A stretch of DNA of 36,418 bases from an uncultured Mediterraneibacter sp. (GCF_944377805.1 NZ_CALWFZ010000021.1:1-36418); one strand, 5' to 3'. Positions 16,466 to 25,017 are shown, counted from the stretch's first letter. The notes: generated by a model from the letters alone, not told the origin. Translations and numbers: made by a program.

Positions 16466-17455
16466 ATGAGTCGTTATACGATAGAACAGAAACTAAAATC
16501 ATTCGCCGCATTTCTTATAATTCTTATCCTTTTTCCATATATTATTTCTGTGTTTGTAAATGGCGCTGATGTCAGAAAAAATGACGACGACATTTTTTAT
16601 GTACAGGTAAAAGTGCCAGACACAAAGGAAGCGGACGGAGTCATGGAGATAAACTGGACAGACTATCTGGCGGGTATACTCGCGCTGGAGATGCCATCGG
16701 ACTATGAGCCGGAAGCCATGAAAGCGCAGGCGGTTCTGATCCGCACACAGCTTTACCGAAGCGCTGAGAACTCTGAGAACAAGATCCTGAGTGAAGATTT
16801 CCTCACCCGGGAACAGATGCAGGAAAAGTGGGGAGCAGACAGGGGGAGTGCGTATTATGAAAAGTGCGTCCGCGCCGTGGAGGAGACGGATGATACTGTA
16901 CTTATGTACAACGGCGCGTATGCCTGGACGCCATTCCATCAGTCAAGCAGCGGAATGACAAGAAGCGCCGCCGAGGTGATGGGAAGCGAAGAATTCCCTT
17001 ATGTGGCTGTCCGGGAGTGTCCTCTTGATAAGGAAGCGGAAGACGAGATTCAGGTATTTCACTTTTCTTATGAAGAGATACAGACTCTGTGCCGGGATTT
17101 CCTCGTGGCGGCCGAAGATAATGAAAAGGCGGAAGCGGGTTATACATATGCGGACTTTGAGATTACCGCGTATGACAGCGCCGGATATGTGAGCAGGCTG
17201 CGTATCGGCAATACCGTGTGTACCGGGGATCAGTTTCGGGATGCCCTTTCACTTCCGTCAAGCGCATTTTCCTTTAGCGAGGCCGGAGAGGGGGAACTTC
17301 AGATAACGACCACGGGGAAGGGGCATGGACTGGGAATGAGCATATGGACTGCGGAGCAGATGGCGAAGGAAGGGAAAACGTATGATGAGATTCTGGTATT
17401 TTTCTTTGAGGGAACAGAGCTGAAAAATGATATACAGGAGACCTCGCTTTTTTGA
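16466..17455 (+). CDS. spoIID: Stage II sporulation protein D (lytic transglycosylase)
   Basis: Part of the SpoIID-SpoIIM-SpoIIP machine that remodels septal peptidoglycan during engulfment of the forespore; membrane-anchored in the mother cell. 329 residues. One N-terminal membrane helix (about 12-32) is followed by the SpoIID domain with LALEMPSDYEPEAMKAQAVLIRT (Glu75 is the expected catalytic acid), SSSGMTRSA and the C-terminal GKGHGLGMSIW signature. The start follows GGAGGG by 9 nt, inside the hairpin described at 16428-16465. spoIIQ follows after about 80 nt, as in many Clostridia. Sigma-E control is expected from the family, but I could not find a convincing sigma-E promoter. Confidence 0.93.
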   Translation: MSRYTIEQKLKSFAAFLIILILFPYIISVFVNGADVRKNDDDIFYVQVKVPDTKEADGVMEINWTDYLAGILALEMPSDYEPEAMKAQAVLIRTQLYRSAENSENKILSEDFLTREQMQEKWGADRGSAYYEKCVRAVEETDDTVLMYNGAYAWTPFHQSSSGMTRSAAEVMGSEEFPYVAVRECPLDKEAEDEIQVFHFSYEEIQTLCRDFLVAAEDNEKAEAGYTYADFEITAYDSAGYVSRLRIGNTVCTGDQFRDALSLPSSAFSFSEAGEGELQITTTGKGHGLGMSIWTAEQMAKEGKTYDEILVFFFEGTELKNDIQETSLF

Positions 17456-17536
17456 TCTGTATTTTCAGGAAATCTTTCACGGGATACAGAATAATATGGA
17501 AACTTTCTGGCAAAAATATAGCCAGAGGTGATGACA

Positions 17537-18334
17537 ATGAATAAGAATGAAAAGCCGTCTTTCCTCAGGGGAAAGGGCGCTGCAGTCGGCATTGTGATCT
17601 GCTTTGTGGCTGTCATAGCACTGGTTGGAGCATATACGTTCAACAACTATCAGAGAGAACTTGACGAGCAGATGGCAAAAGCCGAGGAACAGGCAGAAAA
17701 ACTTACAGAAGACAATATGGAAGATACAGCAGACAGTACAGACAAAGAAGGAAACTCCACGGAGGAGACGACAGCCGATGACATCGTGCTGCCGGAGTCG
17801 GATGATCTGACAGGCGGGGAGCAGGACGGAACTGAGAGCCTGTCCGGTGAAGACGCGGGCACGCAGGAAGATACGACAGGAGACGTATCGACGTCAGGAA
17901 GTAATACATCAGGCGTGTGGTTTACTGAGGACAGCACGCTTGTATGGCCGGCAAGCGGAGCAGTGATCATGGGTTACAGCATGGATCAGACTGTATTTTT
18001 CCAGACTCTGGAGCAGTACCGGTATAATCCGGCGATGATCATAGCCGGAGAAGTGGGCGAGACGATCGGCGCTTCCGCCGCCGGGATTGTGACGAATATC
18101 GAAGAGACGGCTCAGACAGGAACGACGGTTACCCTTGATATGGGGAACGGTTACAGCGCCGTTTACGGCCAGCTGACAGATGTGCCGGTAGCGGTGGGCG
18201 ACTACGTCGCTTCAGGGGAATCCCTGGGAACGCTGGGGGAACCTACGAAATATTACAGCGTAGAGGGGCCGAATCTTTATTTTGAGATACTCAAGGATGG
18301 AGCGCCCGTAGATCCGATGAACTTTATGGAGTAG
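17537..18334 (+). CDS. spoIIQ: SpoIIQ-like protein with degenerate LytM domain
   Basis: In sporulation SpoIIQ sits in the forespore membrane and forms a channel with SpoIIIAH. 265 residues from ATG 17537 (AGAGG 8 nt upstream; GTG 17528 and ATG 17531 are less likely). One membrane helix (about 15-35) is followed by an acidic Thr/Ser linker (about 45-125) and an M23/LytM fold (about 130-262, ending NLYFEILKDGAPVDPMNFME). The zinc and catalytic residues are gone: the HxxxD site reads as YNPAM, the Y-x-H-L histidine is Gln (VYGQL), and HLHFE is NLYFE. It is therefore structural, not a peptidase. Adjacency to spoIID supports the name. spoIIID, next door in several relatives, is absent. Confidence 0.85.
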   Translation: MNKNEKPSFLRGKGAAVGIVICFVAVIALVGAYTFNNYQRELDEQMAKAEEQAEKLTEDNMEDTADSTDKEGNSTEETTADDIVLPESDDLTGGEQDGTESLSGEDAGTQEDTTGDVSTSGSNTSGVWFTEDSTLVWPASGAVIMGYSMDQTVFFQTLEQYRYNPAMIIAGEVGETIGASAAGIVTNIEETAQTGTTVTLDMGNGYSAVYGQLTDVPVAVGDYVASGESLGTLGEPTKYYSVEGPNLYFEILKDGAPVDPMNFME

Positions 18335-18375
18335 TGCGGCAGCCCATTATGCCATGCCAGAAAGATAAGAATAAA

Positions 18376-18412
18376 GGAGCCGGGGATTGAGAGAAATACC
18401 CGGCTTCTTTTT
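18376..18412 (+). terminator. Intrinsic terminator after spoIIQ
   Basis: GGAGCCGGG pairs with CCCGGCTTC around a 14-nt loop, followed by T5. It ends the spoIID-spoIIQ unit. Confidence 0.85.
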
Positions 18413-18477
18413 GCGACGGCTGCCGCTTGCAATTTTTATCTTCGAGGGTAACCCCTGAGAAATCTCACGGGCTGTAA

Positions 18478-18506
18478 TTGCAAAATCTTACCGAATAGAT
18501 TAAAAT
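18478..18506 (+). promoter_or_regulatory. Probable promoter of the GIY-YIG gene
   Basis: TTGCAA (18478-18483), 17 bp, TAAAAT (18501-18506), with AGGAGG of the gene 8 nt further on. The -35 box is part of AATTGCAA (18476-18483), an exact inverted copy of TTGCAATT at 18427-18434. Confidence 0.55.
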
Positions 18507-18524
18507 ACATATCAGGAGGTGCCC

Positions 18525-18764
18525 GTGAATTACACATATATTGTCCGATGCAGCGACGGCTCCCTCTACACCGGATGGACGAACGACCTGGAAAAGAGGA
18601 TCAGAGCCCACAACGAAGGGAAAGGCGCCAAATATACGAAATCCCGGCGCCCTGTGGTTCTTGCCTATTATGAAGAGTTCCGGACGAAGGAGGAAGCCAT
18701 GCGCCGTGAGTGGGAGATCAAGCGCATGAGCAGACAGGAAAAAATGAGGATGATCGGCGGCTGA
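18525..18764 (+). CDS. Single-domain GIY-YIG nuclease-family protein
   Basis: 79 residues from GTG 18525, 5 nt after AGGAGG; an in-frame GTG at 18519 overlaps that SD and is less likely. Signature: YTYIVRCSDGSLYTGWTNDLEKRIRAHNEGKGAKYT, with the GIY-YIG pair read as TYI...YTG, the conserved Arg, and a C-terminal YYEEFRTKEEAMRREWEIK containing the catalytic-type Glu. The layout is that of the short YhbQ/YazA-like (UPF0213) group. Such proteins are thought to act on nucleic acids, but the bacterial role is unclear. It has its own promoter, and its 3' end forms half of a bidirectional terminator. Confidence 0.9.
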   Translation: MNYTYIVRCSDGSLYTGWTNDLEKRIRAHNEGKGAKYTKSRRPVVLAYYEEFRTKEEAMRREWEIKRMSRQEKMRMIGG

Positions 18765-18789
18765 GATAAGCCGCGGTCATCCTCATTTT
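18741..18789. terminator. Bidirectional terminator overlapping the GIY-YIG 3' end
   Basis: AAAATGAGGATGA...CGGCGGCT (18741-18762) pairs with AGCCGCGGTCATCCTCATTTT (18769-18789) with one bulge. The 5' arm is the last eight codons of the GIY-YIG gene. T-runs on both strands let it stop that gene and the convergent minus-strand gene at 18804-19898. Confidence 0.88.
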
Positions 18790-18803
18790 AGTGTGAGAAC
18801 TGT

Positions 18804-19898
18804 TTACATCAGTTTCAGGCCTTTCGCCACAATCATGATAAAATCCTGTACATTGGTGACAATCGTAGTGGCGGCAAGACTTCCCCGGTCTAAAAGCTTA
18901 TTGACTACAAATTCGTCCGCATCCACGGTGTAGAGAAATACCGGGCGCACAGTGCCGTCATCCAGTACACGGTAGGACGGGGTCATATTGCCGGTGGCGA
19001 TTGTGTGAAGCATCGTGGCAAGACAGATGACGGTGGTGGACTTCTTCACCATGTCGCGCATGGCTGTCTGGCCGTCATAGGCGTTGCCGATGACTTCGGG
19101 AAGCGGACCGTCATCGCGGATGGAACCGGTCAGGACGAAAGGAACGTCGTTTTTCACGCAGCTGTACATGATGCCGTTGTCGATCTTGTAGTCGTCAATA
19201 AACTGAGCGATGGAACCGCTTCTTCGCACGCGGTTGATGACGTCCAGATGATTGTAGTGTCCGTTCGGCTGAGACTTCTGGGTATAGATATCCTGCCCCA
19301 GAGCTGTATGGAACATCGCGCCCTCCAGGTCGTGAGTCGCCAGGGCGTTTCCGGCCATCAGACCGTCCACATAGCCGTTTTCTACCATCGCCTGCATGGC
19401 GCGCCGGGCGTCCGCGTCAAAGGAAAAAGCCGGCCCCATGACCCAGAGAATATTGCCGTGTTCTTTCTCGTAATTCAGAAGCTCAAAGAGCCTGTCATAG
19501 TCTCTTGCATAGGACGTTTCACGGCTGCGGCCCTGACGGAAGACGAACTGATCGCTTTCGGCGTCATCCGGGTCCTCAAATCCGGCGGCGTGGAGATAGA
19601 TCCCTTCTTCGCCGTTTTCGGTTCGTCCGAGTATGACTTTATCGCCGATCTCAAGATTCCTGTTTTCCACAACTTTGAGTTCACCGCGCTCACAGAGCAC
19701 AACGCTGGAATCCATGCGGCTCTCTTTTGCCAGCATCCATTTTCCGCCGACTTTGAAATATTCAGGATACATGGAGGTGCTGTGGTAATTTTCGGGCGCC
19801 ACGCCTTTGACCGTCACGCGCTCCCACGCGGCGTCTGGCGCGTTGACAAACCGTTCCTCTGTGAAGTCCGGTTCTCTGTATTCTGGTAAATGAAACAT
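18804..19898 (-). CDS. TIGR00300-type protein, probable ornithine cyclodeaminase
   Basis: 364 residues; SD GAGAGGAA upstream. The C-terminal two-thirds carries the strings I remember from the LOR/SDH-region family (TIGR00300): MVENGYVDGLMAGNALATHDLEGA, GHYNHLDVINRVRRSGSI, GIMYSCVKNDVPFVLTGSIRDDGPLPEVIG, and ATMLHTIATGNMTPSY. Archaeal members and the C-terminal part of cyanobacterial AgrE convert ornithine to proline plus ammonia in an NAD-dependent reaction. About 130 N-terminal residues are less familiar. It is 20 nt downstream of a YtcJ-like amidohydrolase and opposite an M20 hydrolase/carrier pair, so a final step in salvage of an ornithine-containing compound is plausible. Family membership is firm; activity is inferred. 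Confidence 0.82.
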   Translation of the reverse strand: MFHLPEYREPDFTEERFVNAPDAAWERVTVKGVAPENYHSTSMYPEYFKVGGKWMLAKESRMDSSVVLCERGELKVVENRNLEIGDKVILGRTENGEEGIYLHAAGFEDPDDAESDQFVFRQGRSRETSYARDYDRLFELLNYEKEHGNILWVMGPAFSFDADARRAMQAMVENGYVDGLMAGNALATHDLEGAMFHTALGQDIYTQKSQPNGHYNHLDVINRVRRSGSIAQFIDDYKIDNGIMYSCVKNDVPFVLTGSIRDDGPLPEVIGNAYDGQTAMRDMVKKSTTVICLATMLHTIATGNMTPSYRVLDDGTVRPVFLYTVDADEFVVNKLLDRGSLAATTIVTNVQDFIMIVAKGLKLM

Positions 19899-19918
19899 AT
19901 GATAAATTCCTCTCTTTT

Positions 19919-21541
19919 CTAAAAGTTATATTTTCTACTGTACACGCATCTGCCCCCGATGTAAGTCTGTGTGACGAGTACTTTGTCGATGTCTTCGGCA
20001 GGGAGGCTCAGGATGTCATCGCTTAGCACAGCAAAGTCGGCGCAATATCCGGGCCGGAGCATCCCGATGTCATGGAATCCCGCGGCCTGCGCGGCGCCTG
20101 CCGTATAGAGGCGGATGGCGGTCTCGATGTCCAGGGCCTGATCCTGCCCGCAGTCCGTTCCATCGGCGGATCTGCGTGTTACGGCAAGTTTCAGTCCCGG
20201 GAACGGATCGGACGGATTCGACCAGAATGTGGCCGGAGCGTCGGTGGAAAACCCCAGACGCACACCCCGTTCCAGCATACTTTTGTACGGATAACACTGC
20301 CTGAACCACTCCGGGCCAAGGTTAGTGAGATAGCTCTTACTCTCGGCATAGGGGAAAATCGGCTGGGACACAAAGGAGATCCCGTGCCGAGCCGCCTTTT
20401 CGATGCTCTCTTCTGAAGGGGCTGTGACATGCTCCACTCTGACGTAGGGCACGCCGCCCAAAGTCCACGGCTCTTCCAGACATGCCCGGTTCACCATCCT
20501 GGCGATTGCCCTGCCGCCCATCGCGTGCATGGAGAGCTGGCAATGGTTTTTCTTACAGTATTCGATGGCAGTCTCCACCAGGTGATCGCTGCACACGGAA
20601 ATACCGTATTCATCTTCCGAACCGGAGAACGGCCGGTTCATCCAGGCGGTCCGCCCTGATATACTTCCGTCTCCGATAAGCTTTAAGCCCGCGGCGAAGA
20701 TTTGACGGCTCCTGTCCAGCAGGCTGTCAGGGATATGGAAATCCGGCTGGTCCGCGAAGAAATCCCACATATAATAGACGCCCACCTTCTGGTGAAACCC
20801 TCTTTTGACAGCAGCCTCATAGATGGGAATATTGTCGGTTTCATCCAGATTCCCCATGTCGCAGATAGCCGTGATCCCCTGTGAGGTGAGCACTTCTCCG
20901 AGTTCAAGCAGATTCTCTGTCTTTCGCTCAGGCGTCTCCCTGGGAAGCAGCGGCGCCAGAAGATTGCGGGCGTTCTCTTTTAACACGCCTGTGGGCTCTC
21001 CGTCTGCGTCGCGCTCGATCTCCCCGCCGGGAGGATCCGGCGTGTTCCTGTCAATGCCGGCAAGTTTCAGCGCCATACTGTTGACGCATCGGATGTGGGC
21101 GCAGGTTCTCATGATTGACACAGGCGAGTCGCAACATCCGCGGTCCAGGTCGTACCGGGTGGGAGAACGCTTCTCCAGCAGACCCTGCTCGTCATAGCCC
21201 CAGCCCTCGATCCATTCGCCGGACTCCTGTATTTTCCGTCTCTTTCTGATTGCCTGTACCAGATTTTCAATGGAATTGATCTCCGGCGGCATGGCGGTGA
21301 TCTTCTTCCGGAAGTCCGCCAGCATAACCGGATGCATATGCGCGTCCACAAACCCGGGAATGACCCGCTTTCCGTTCAAATCGGCGGCCGGATGGCCGGC
21401 GTACTGCTCCGGCATGTCTTCTATCTTTCCGATCCATACAATCCGCCCGTTTTCCGTCGCCATACTGTCGGCGTAAGGGGTGGACGGATCGGATGTAAAG
21501 ATCTTTCCGTTAATAAAGATATGTCTTTCAGATTGATTCAT
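19919..21541 (-). CDS. YtcJ-like metal-dependent amidohydrolase (amidohydrolase_3)
   Basis: 540 residues, within the usual 520-550 of the YtcJ group. The start follows AAGGAG by 10 nt. It opens with the small beta-sandwich (FINGKIFTSDP...GRIVWIGK), then the metal site GFVDAHMHP (HxH). Further motifs are SIMRTCAHIRCVNSMAL, GWIEGW-like GEWIEGWGYDE, IGDGSISGRTAW, SMHAMGGRAI and LGFSTDAPATFWSNP, closing with the second half of the sandwich (ADFAVLSDDI). Members hydrolyse amide or imide bonds of varied small molecules; the substrate cannot be read from sequence. First gene of the minus-strand pair with the cyclodeaminase-like gene; divergent from the M20/YfcC pair. Confidence 0.9.
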   Translation of the reverse strand: MNQSERHIFINGKIFTSDPSTPYADSMATENGRIVWIGKIEDMPEQYAGHPAADLNGKRVIPGFVDAHMHPVMLADFRKKITAMPPEINSIENLVQAIRKRRKIQESGEWIEGWGYDEQGLLEKRSPTRYDLDRGCCDSPVSIMRTCAHIRCVNSMALKLAGIDRNTPDPPGGEIERDADGEPTGVLKENARNLLAPLLPRETPERKTENLLELGEVLTSQGITAICDMGNLDETDNIPIYEAAVKRGFHQKVGVYYMWDFFADQPDFHIPDSLLDRSRQIFAAGLKLIGDGSISGRTAWMNRPFSGSEDEYGISVCSDHLVETAIEYCKKNHCQLSMHAMGGRAIARMVNRACLEEPWTLGGVPYVRVEHVTAPSEESIEKAARHGISFVSQPIFPYAESKSYLTNLGPEWFRQCYPYKSMLERGVRLGFSTDAPATFWSNPSDPFPGLKLAVTRRSADGTDCGQDQALDIETAIRLYTAGAAQAAGFHDIGMLRPGYCADFAVLSDDILSLPAEDIDKVLVTQTYIGGRCVYSRKYNF

Positions 21542-21611
21542 ACTGTTTACACTCCTTCACAGCATATGATAGCAGAACGGCAGGTTTTTGTCAGGAAAAA
21601 TCTTAAAAACC

Positions 21612-21640
21612 TTGTAAAATCATGGAAAAAGTGTTAGCAT
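21612..21640 (+). promoter_or_regulatory. Candidate promoter of the M20 hydrolase operon
   Basis: TTGTAA (21612-21617), 17 bp, TAGCAT (21635-21640): each box matches 4 of 6 consensus positions. The 152-bp divergent gap also holds a small hairpin (CCTGG, CGTTGT, CCAGG at about 21664-21680) right before the SD AAGGAG of the M20 gene. Confidence 0.35.
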
Positions 21641-21693
21641 TTGCGGAGAATAGCGTCAGTGTACCCTGGCGTTGTCCAGGAAGGAGAACAATT

Positions 21694-22938
21694 ATGACCA
21701 TATCCGCAAAGGAGATAAAGAAGAGAGCATATGAACTAAAGGAGCAGATCATCCGCGACAGAAGGTATCTGCATCAGAACCCTGAGATCGGAACAGATCT
21801 GCCCCGTACGAGCGCATATATTAAACAGCGTCTCGATGAGATGGGGATCGCGTGGAAGGACTGCGGCGGAGCGCTTCCCGATAAGATGACGCAAGACTAC
21901 ATAGAAGCGGGATTCCCCAGGATGGAGAGAGAGACCGGGGTGACGGCCGTGATCGGACACGGATCGCCGTGCATTCTGCTTCGGGCGGATATGGATGCTC
22001 TTCCTGTCAGAGAAGACAATGACCTGGATTACAAGTCGTGCAGCGGTTTTGGCCACATGTGCGGACACGACAGTCATGCTGCCATGCTTCTGGGAGCGGC
22101 CCGGATATTAAAGGAGATGGAGGATGAGCTGTGCGGCTCAGTGAAGCTGATGTTCCAGCCGGGAGAGGAGACTGGAGCGGGGGCGAGACTGATGGTGGAA
22201 AATGGAGCGCTGGAATCTCCCCGTGTGGACGCGGCGTTCGGCCTTCATGTACAGCCGACAGATCCTACCGGACAGATCGGGTATGCAGTGGGGGTAAATT
22301 CCGCTTCCCTGGATACATTTATCCTGAAAATACAAGGAAAAGGCGGGCACAGCTCTCAGCCTCAACTCTGTACGGATCCGCTGATGATCATGAATCAGGT
22401 ATACCAGGCGCTCAATCTGCTTGTATCCCGCGAAGCTGATCCGGCTGTGATGGCTACGCTGACCTGCGGCGTCGCGAAGGGAGGCACGGCGGTCAACATC
22501 ATTCCCGACGGGGCGGAGCTTCATATCGGGCTGCGGACTCTGGATGTAGAGGCTGCCGAACATTTAAAACAGCGGATACCGGAGATCATAGATCACTATG
22601 TGAAAGCCTGGAACGGGGAGTATGACATGACGGTATTCCACACTCCATGTACCTTTTCTGATCAGAAACTCTGTGAGGCAATTGTTCCTCACATCAGTGA
22701 GATTGTGGGAGAGGAAAATGTGCGCAAGATTCCGCCGATGACGGGAACCGAAGATTTCGGATATGTGACAAAAGAAGTGCCGGGCATGTTCGCTTTTATC
22801 GGTGCGGGATCTCCGGGAAATGCTCCGCTTCACAGCCCAAAGATGGTGTTGGATGAGGAGGTTCTGCCCATTGGCGCGGCAGTTCATGCTTATGCGGCCT
22901 GCGCTTGGCTTGAGGAACACGAAAAGGAGGACAGATAA
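21694..22938 (+). CDS. M20D-family amidohydrolase/aminoacylase
   Basis: 414 residues from ATG 21694 with AAGGAG 7 nt upstream (the in-frame ATG 21622 has none). Zn-dependent hydrolase of N-acylated amino acids or dipeptides. Visible motifs: RRYLHQNPEIG, LLRADMDALPV, FGHMCGHDSHAAMLLGAA (metal ligands), FQPGEETGAGARLMVENGAL, GKGGHSSQP (dimerisation domain) and PPMTGTEDFGYV. A roughly 30-residue stretch after DCGGALPDKMTQDY is longer than in the shortest M20D enzymes. The next gene, a carrier, starts at the base after its stop, a tight coupling that suggests import followed by hydrolysis of the same compound. Confidence 0.92.
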   Translation: MTISAKEIKKRAYELKEQIIRDRRYLHQNPEIGTDLPRTSAYIKQRLDEMGIAWKDCGGALPDKMTQDYIEAGFPRMERETGVTAVIGHGSPCILLRADMDALPVREDNDLDYKSCSGFGHMCGHDSHAAMLLGAARILKEMEDELCGSVKLMFQPGEETGAGARLMVENGALESPRVDAAFGLHVQPTDPTGQIGYAVGVNSASLDTFILKIQGKGGHSSQPQLCTDPLMIMNQVYQALNLLVSREADPAVMATLTCGVAKGGTAVNIIPDGAELHIGLRTLDVEAAEHLKQRIPEIIDHYVKAWNGEYDMTVFHTPCTFSDQKLCEAIVPHISEIVGEENVRKIPPMTGTEDFGYVTKEVPGMFAFIGAGSPGNAPLHSPKMVLDEEVLPIGAAVHAYAACAWLEEHEKEDR

Positions 22939-24339
22939 ATGAACGGAAAAGCACAGAAGCAGAAAGGGTTTCATATGCCCCATGTATTTATTATACTGCT
23001 CGTTATCATGCTGTTTGTCGTACTTCTGTCCTATATCATTCCCAGCGGTTCGTATGAGCGCTTCGAAGATGCCTCGGGGATTACGGTTATCGATCCGGAT
23101 ACGTTCCAATATGTGGAAAATGACACGCCTATTACGTTCATGAACTATTTTGAGGCGGTCTATAACGGATTTGTCAATGGCGCTACGATTATGGGAACCC
23201 TTTTTATCAGTTCCGGCGCCATCTATCTTCTGGAAGTAAGCGGTGCGTTTGGGGCGGGCATCAGTCTGATCCTGAAGAAGACAAAGGGCAGAGAGTTTTC
23301 CGTTGTGTGCATCTTCTACACGATCTTTGTCATATTCGGCGTGCTCGGCTACGGCGAGGCGGCATACCCGTTCTATCCCCTTGCGGTGACAATCGGATTT
23401 GCTCTCGGGTATGACCGTATAGTGGGAACTGCTCTGGCGATAGTGGGAAGTACGGTGGGATTTACCTCCGGCCTGATGAATACGTTTACAACGGGAGTGG
23501 CCCAGCAGATCGTAGGGCTTCCTCTGTTCTCGGGCATCGGATTCAGAGCTGTCGGCCTGGCGGTATTTTATGTGATCGGACTAATCGGGCTGTATACTTA
23601 CTGCCGTAAGATCAGAAAGAATCCCGAACTCAGCCTCATGAGCGGGGAATATATGAACCAGAAGAAAGAGGAACAGACAGACGTCATGGAAGAGATGAAC
23701 CTGCGCAGGGCGCTGGGACTACTTCTGTTTCTGGGAATTATCATCGTGCAGGGGTACGGATGCATCCGCCTGGGCTGGTCCTTCCCCCAGATCGCGGCGA
23801 TATATGTGATCATGGGCATCCTGCTTGCCGTTATTTTCCGGATTGGTCCAAGTGAAGCCTGCCAGCTCTTTTGTAAAGGAGCTGTGCGTGTGTTTGCGGC
23901 AGCGTTTGCGGTAGGTCTCGCCCAGTCCGTTGTGGTGCTCATGAATCAGGCGTGCATCATGGATACGATTGTACACGGAATGTCTCAGCTTCTGGAGAAC
24001 AGGAGCGCCATACTCGCCCTTCTGATCATCTTCGTGTTTGTGACACTGTTTAATTTCCTCGTAGTCTCGGGAAGTGGAAAGGCGGTCATCATCATGCCGA
24101 TTCTCCAGCCCCTGGGCAGGATACTGAACATCAATCAGCAGGTGCTTGTGCTCACTTACCAGTATGGCGACGGCATTACGAACAGTTTCTGGCCGGGCAG
24201 CTCGCTCGTTCAACTCTCCATGTGCGGGGTAGACTACGGCACATGGATCAGGTTCTGCTGGAAAATCTATCTGTCATTTATTGTCAGCGCTTTTGTGCTG
24301 GTGATGATCGCGTACGGGATCGGGTACGGACCGTTTTAA
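22939..24339 (+). CDS. YfcC-family (DcuC-like) membrane carrier
   Basis: 466 residues with about 12 hydrophobic segments. Motifs of the family: HVFIILLVIMLFVVLLSYIIPSGSYER at the N-terminus, the long extracytoplasmic piece, FGVLGYGEAAYPFYPLAVTIGFALGYD, VGSTVGFTSGLMNTFTTGVAQ, VVSGSGKAVIIMPILQPLG and YQYGDGITNSFWPGSS. YfcC proteins are annotated as C4-dicarboxylate or basic amino acid/short-peptide carriers, and many sit next to M20 peptidases or arginine-catabolic genes. That matches this context, so the likely cargo is an amino acid derivative rather than a dicarboxylate. Confidence 0.9.
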   Translation: MNGKAQKQKGFHMPHVFIILLVIMLFVVLLSYIIPSGSYERFEDASGITVIDPDTFQYVENDTPITFMNYFEAVYNGFVNGATIMGTLFISSGAIYLLEVSGAFGAGISLILKKTKGREFSVVCIFYTIFVIFGVLGYGEAAYPFYPLAVTIGFALGYDRIVGTALAIVGSTVGFTSGLMNTFTTGVAQQIVGLPLFSGIGFRAVGLAVFYVIGLIGLYTYCRKIRKNPELSLMSGEYMNQKKEEQTDVMEEMNLRRALGLLLFLGIIIVQGYGCIRLGWSFPQIAAIYVIMGILLAVIFRIGPSEACQLFCKGAVRVFAAAFAVGLAQSVVVLMNQACIMDTIVHGMSQLLENRSAILALLIIFVFVTLFNFLVVSGSGKAVIIMPILQPLGRILNINQQVLVLTYQYGDGITNSFWPGSSLVQLSMCGVDYGTWIRFCWKIYLSFIVSAFVLVMIAYGIGYGPF

Positions 24340-24384
24340 AATGTCAGTTCCGTTGAAATCGGGGCTGGTGAGAGAATAAAACAG

Positions 24385-24422
24385 CCGGGAAGCAGGTGCT
24401 GCGGGCAATACCTGCTTCCCGG
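24385..24422. terminator. Shared terminator of the carrier gene and rubrerythrin
   Basis: CCGGGAAGCAGGT (24385-24397) and ACCTGCTTCCCGG (24410-24422) are exact inverted copies around a 12-nt loop. The minus-strand side runs into CTGTTTTATT, a good U-tract, so it serves the rubrerythrin gene best; the plus side is weaker. Confidence 0.85.
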
Positions 24423-24453
24423 CGGAAGTTTATTATATCAACAATTCCAAATT

Positions 24454-24990
24454 TTAATAATTCTCTGCTTTTCTCTCGAAGTAAGCCTTCGGATGAGCGC
24501 ATACCGGGCATACTTCCGGAGCCTCATTGCCCTCATAGATGTATCCGCAGTTGTTGCATTTCCATCCAAGCGGAGCCTCATCTTTGAACGTTTTTCCATC
24601 TTTATAGTGATCGAGAAGTCTCTGGTAGCGTCTCTCGTGCGCCGCTTCTACTTTCGCCACACCGCGGAATTTCGCCGCCAGTTCCGGGAAGCCTTCTGCT
24701 TCTGCTTCCTCAGCCATACGTTTGTACATATCTGTCCACTCATAGTTCTCACCGGCTGCCGCGTCGGCAAGATTTTCTTCTACGCTGCCGATACCGTGAA
24801 ATTCTTTGAACCACATCTTTGCGTGTTCTTTCTCCTGATTTGCAGTCTCCTCGAAGATATTTGCCATCTGGACAAAACCGGCCTTTCTTGCGGCGGAAGC
24901 ATAGTATGTATATTTGTTGCGCGCTTCAGATTCACCGGCGAATGCGTCTTTGAGATTCTGTTCAGTTTTTGTTCCTGCATACTTAGACAT
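24454..24990 (-). CDS. rbr: Rubrerythrin (peroxide reductase)
   Basis: Di-iron peroxidase that detoxifies hydrogen peroxide in anaerobes, taking electrons through its own rubredoxin centre. 178 residues. The N-terminal ferritin-like four-helix domain carries ligand motifs ([33 protein letters not shown]); the C-terminal rubredoxin domain (about 143-178) has CNNCGY and [12 protein letters not shown]. The SD AAGGAGG is clear. It is the third gene from perR, 119 nt behind reverse rubrerythrin and separated from it by a hairpin. Confidence 0.96.
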   Translation of the reverse strand: MSKYAGTKTEQNLKDAFAGESEARNKYTYYASAARKAGFVQMANIFEETANQEKEHAKMWFKEFHGIGSVEENLADAAAGENYEWTDMYKRMAEEAEAEGFPELAAKFRGVAKVEAAHERRYQRLLDHYKDGKTFKDEAPLGWKCNNCGYIYEGNEAPEVCPVCAHPKAYFERKAENY

Positions 24991-25017
24991 AGTATGTACC
25001 TCCTTATTTTTATAAAA

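Noticed and set aside
19005-19889. 294-residue plus-strand ORF opposite the cyclodeaminase-like gene
   Set aside because: The minus strand carries the family motifs; the plus frame is an antisense shadow rich in His and Val.
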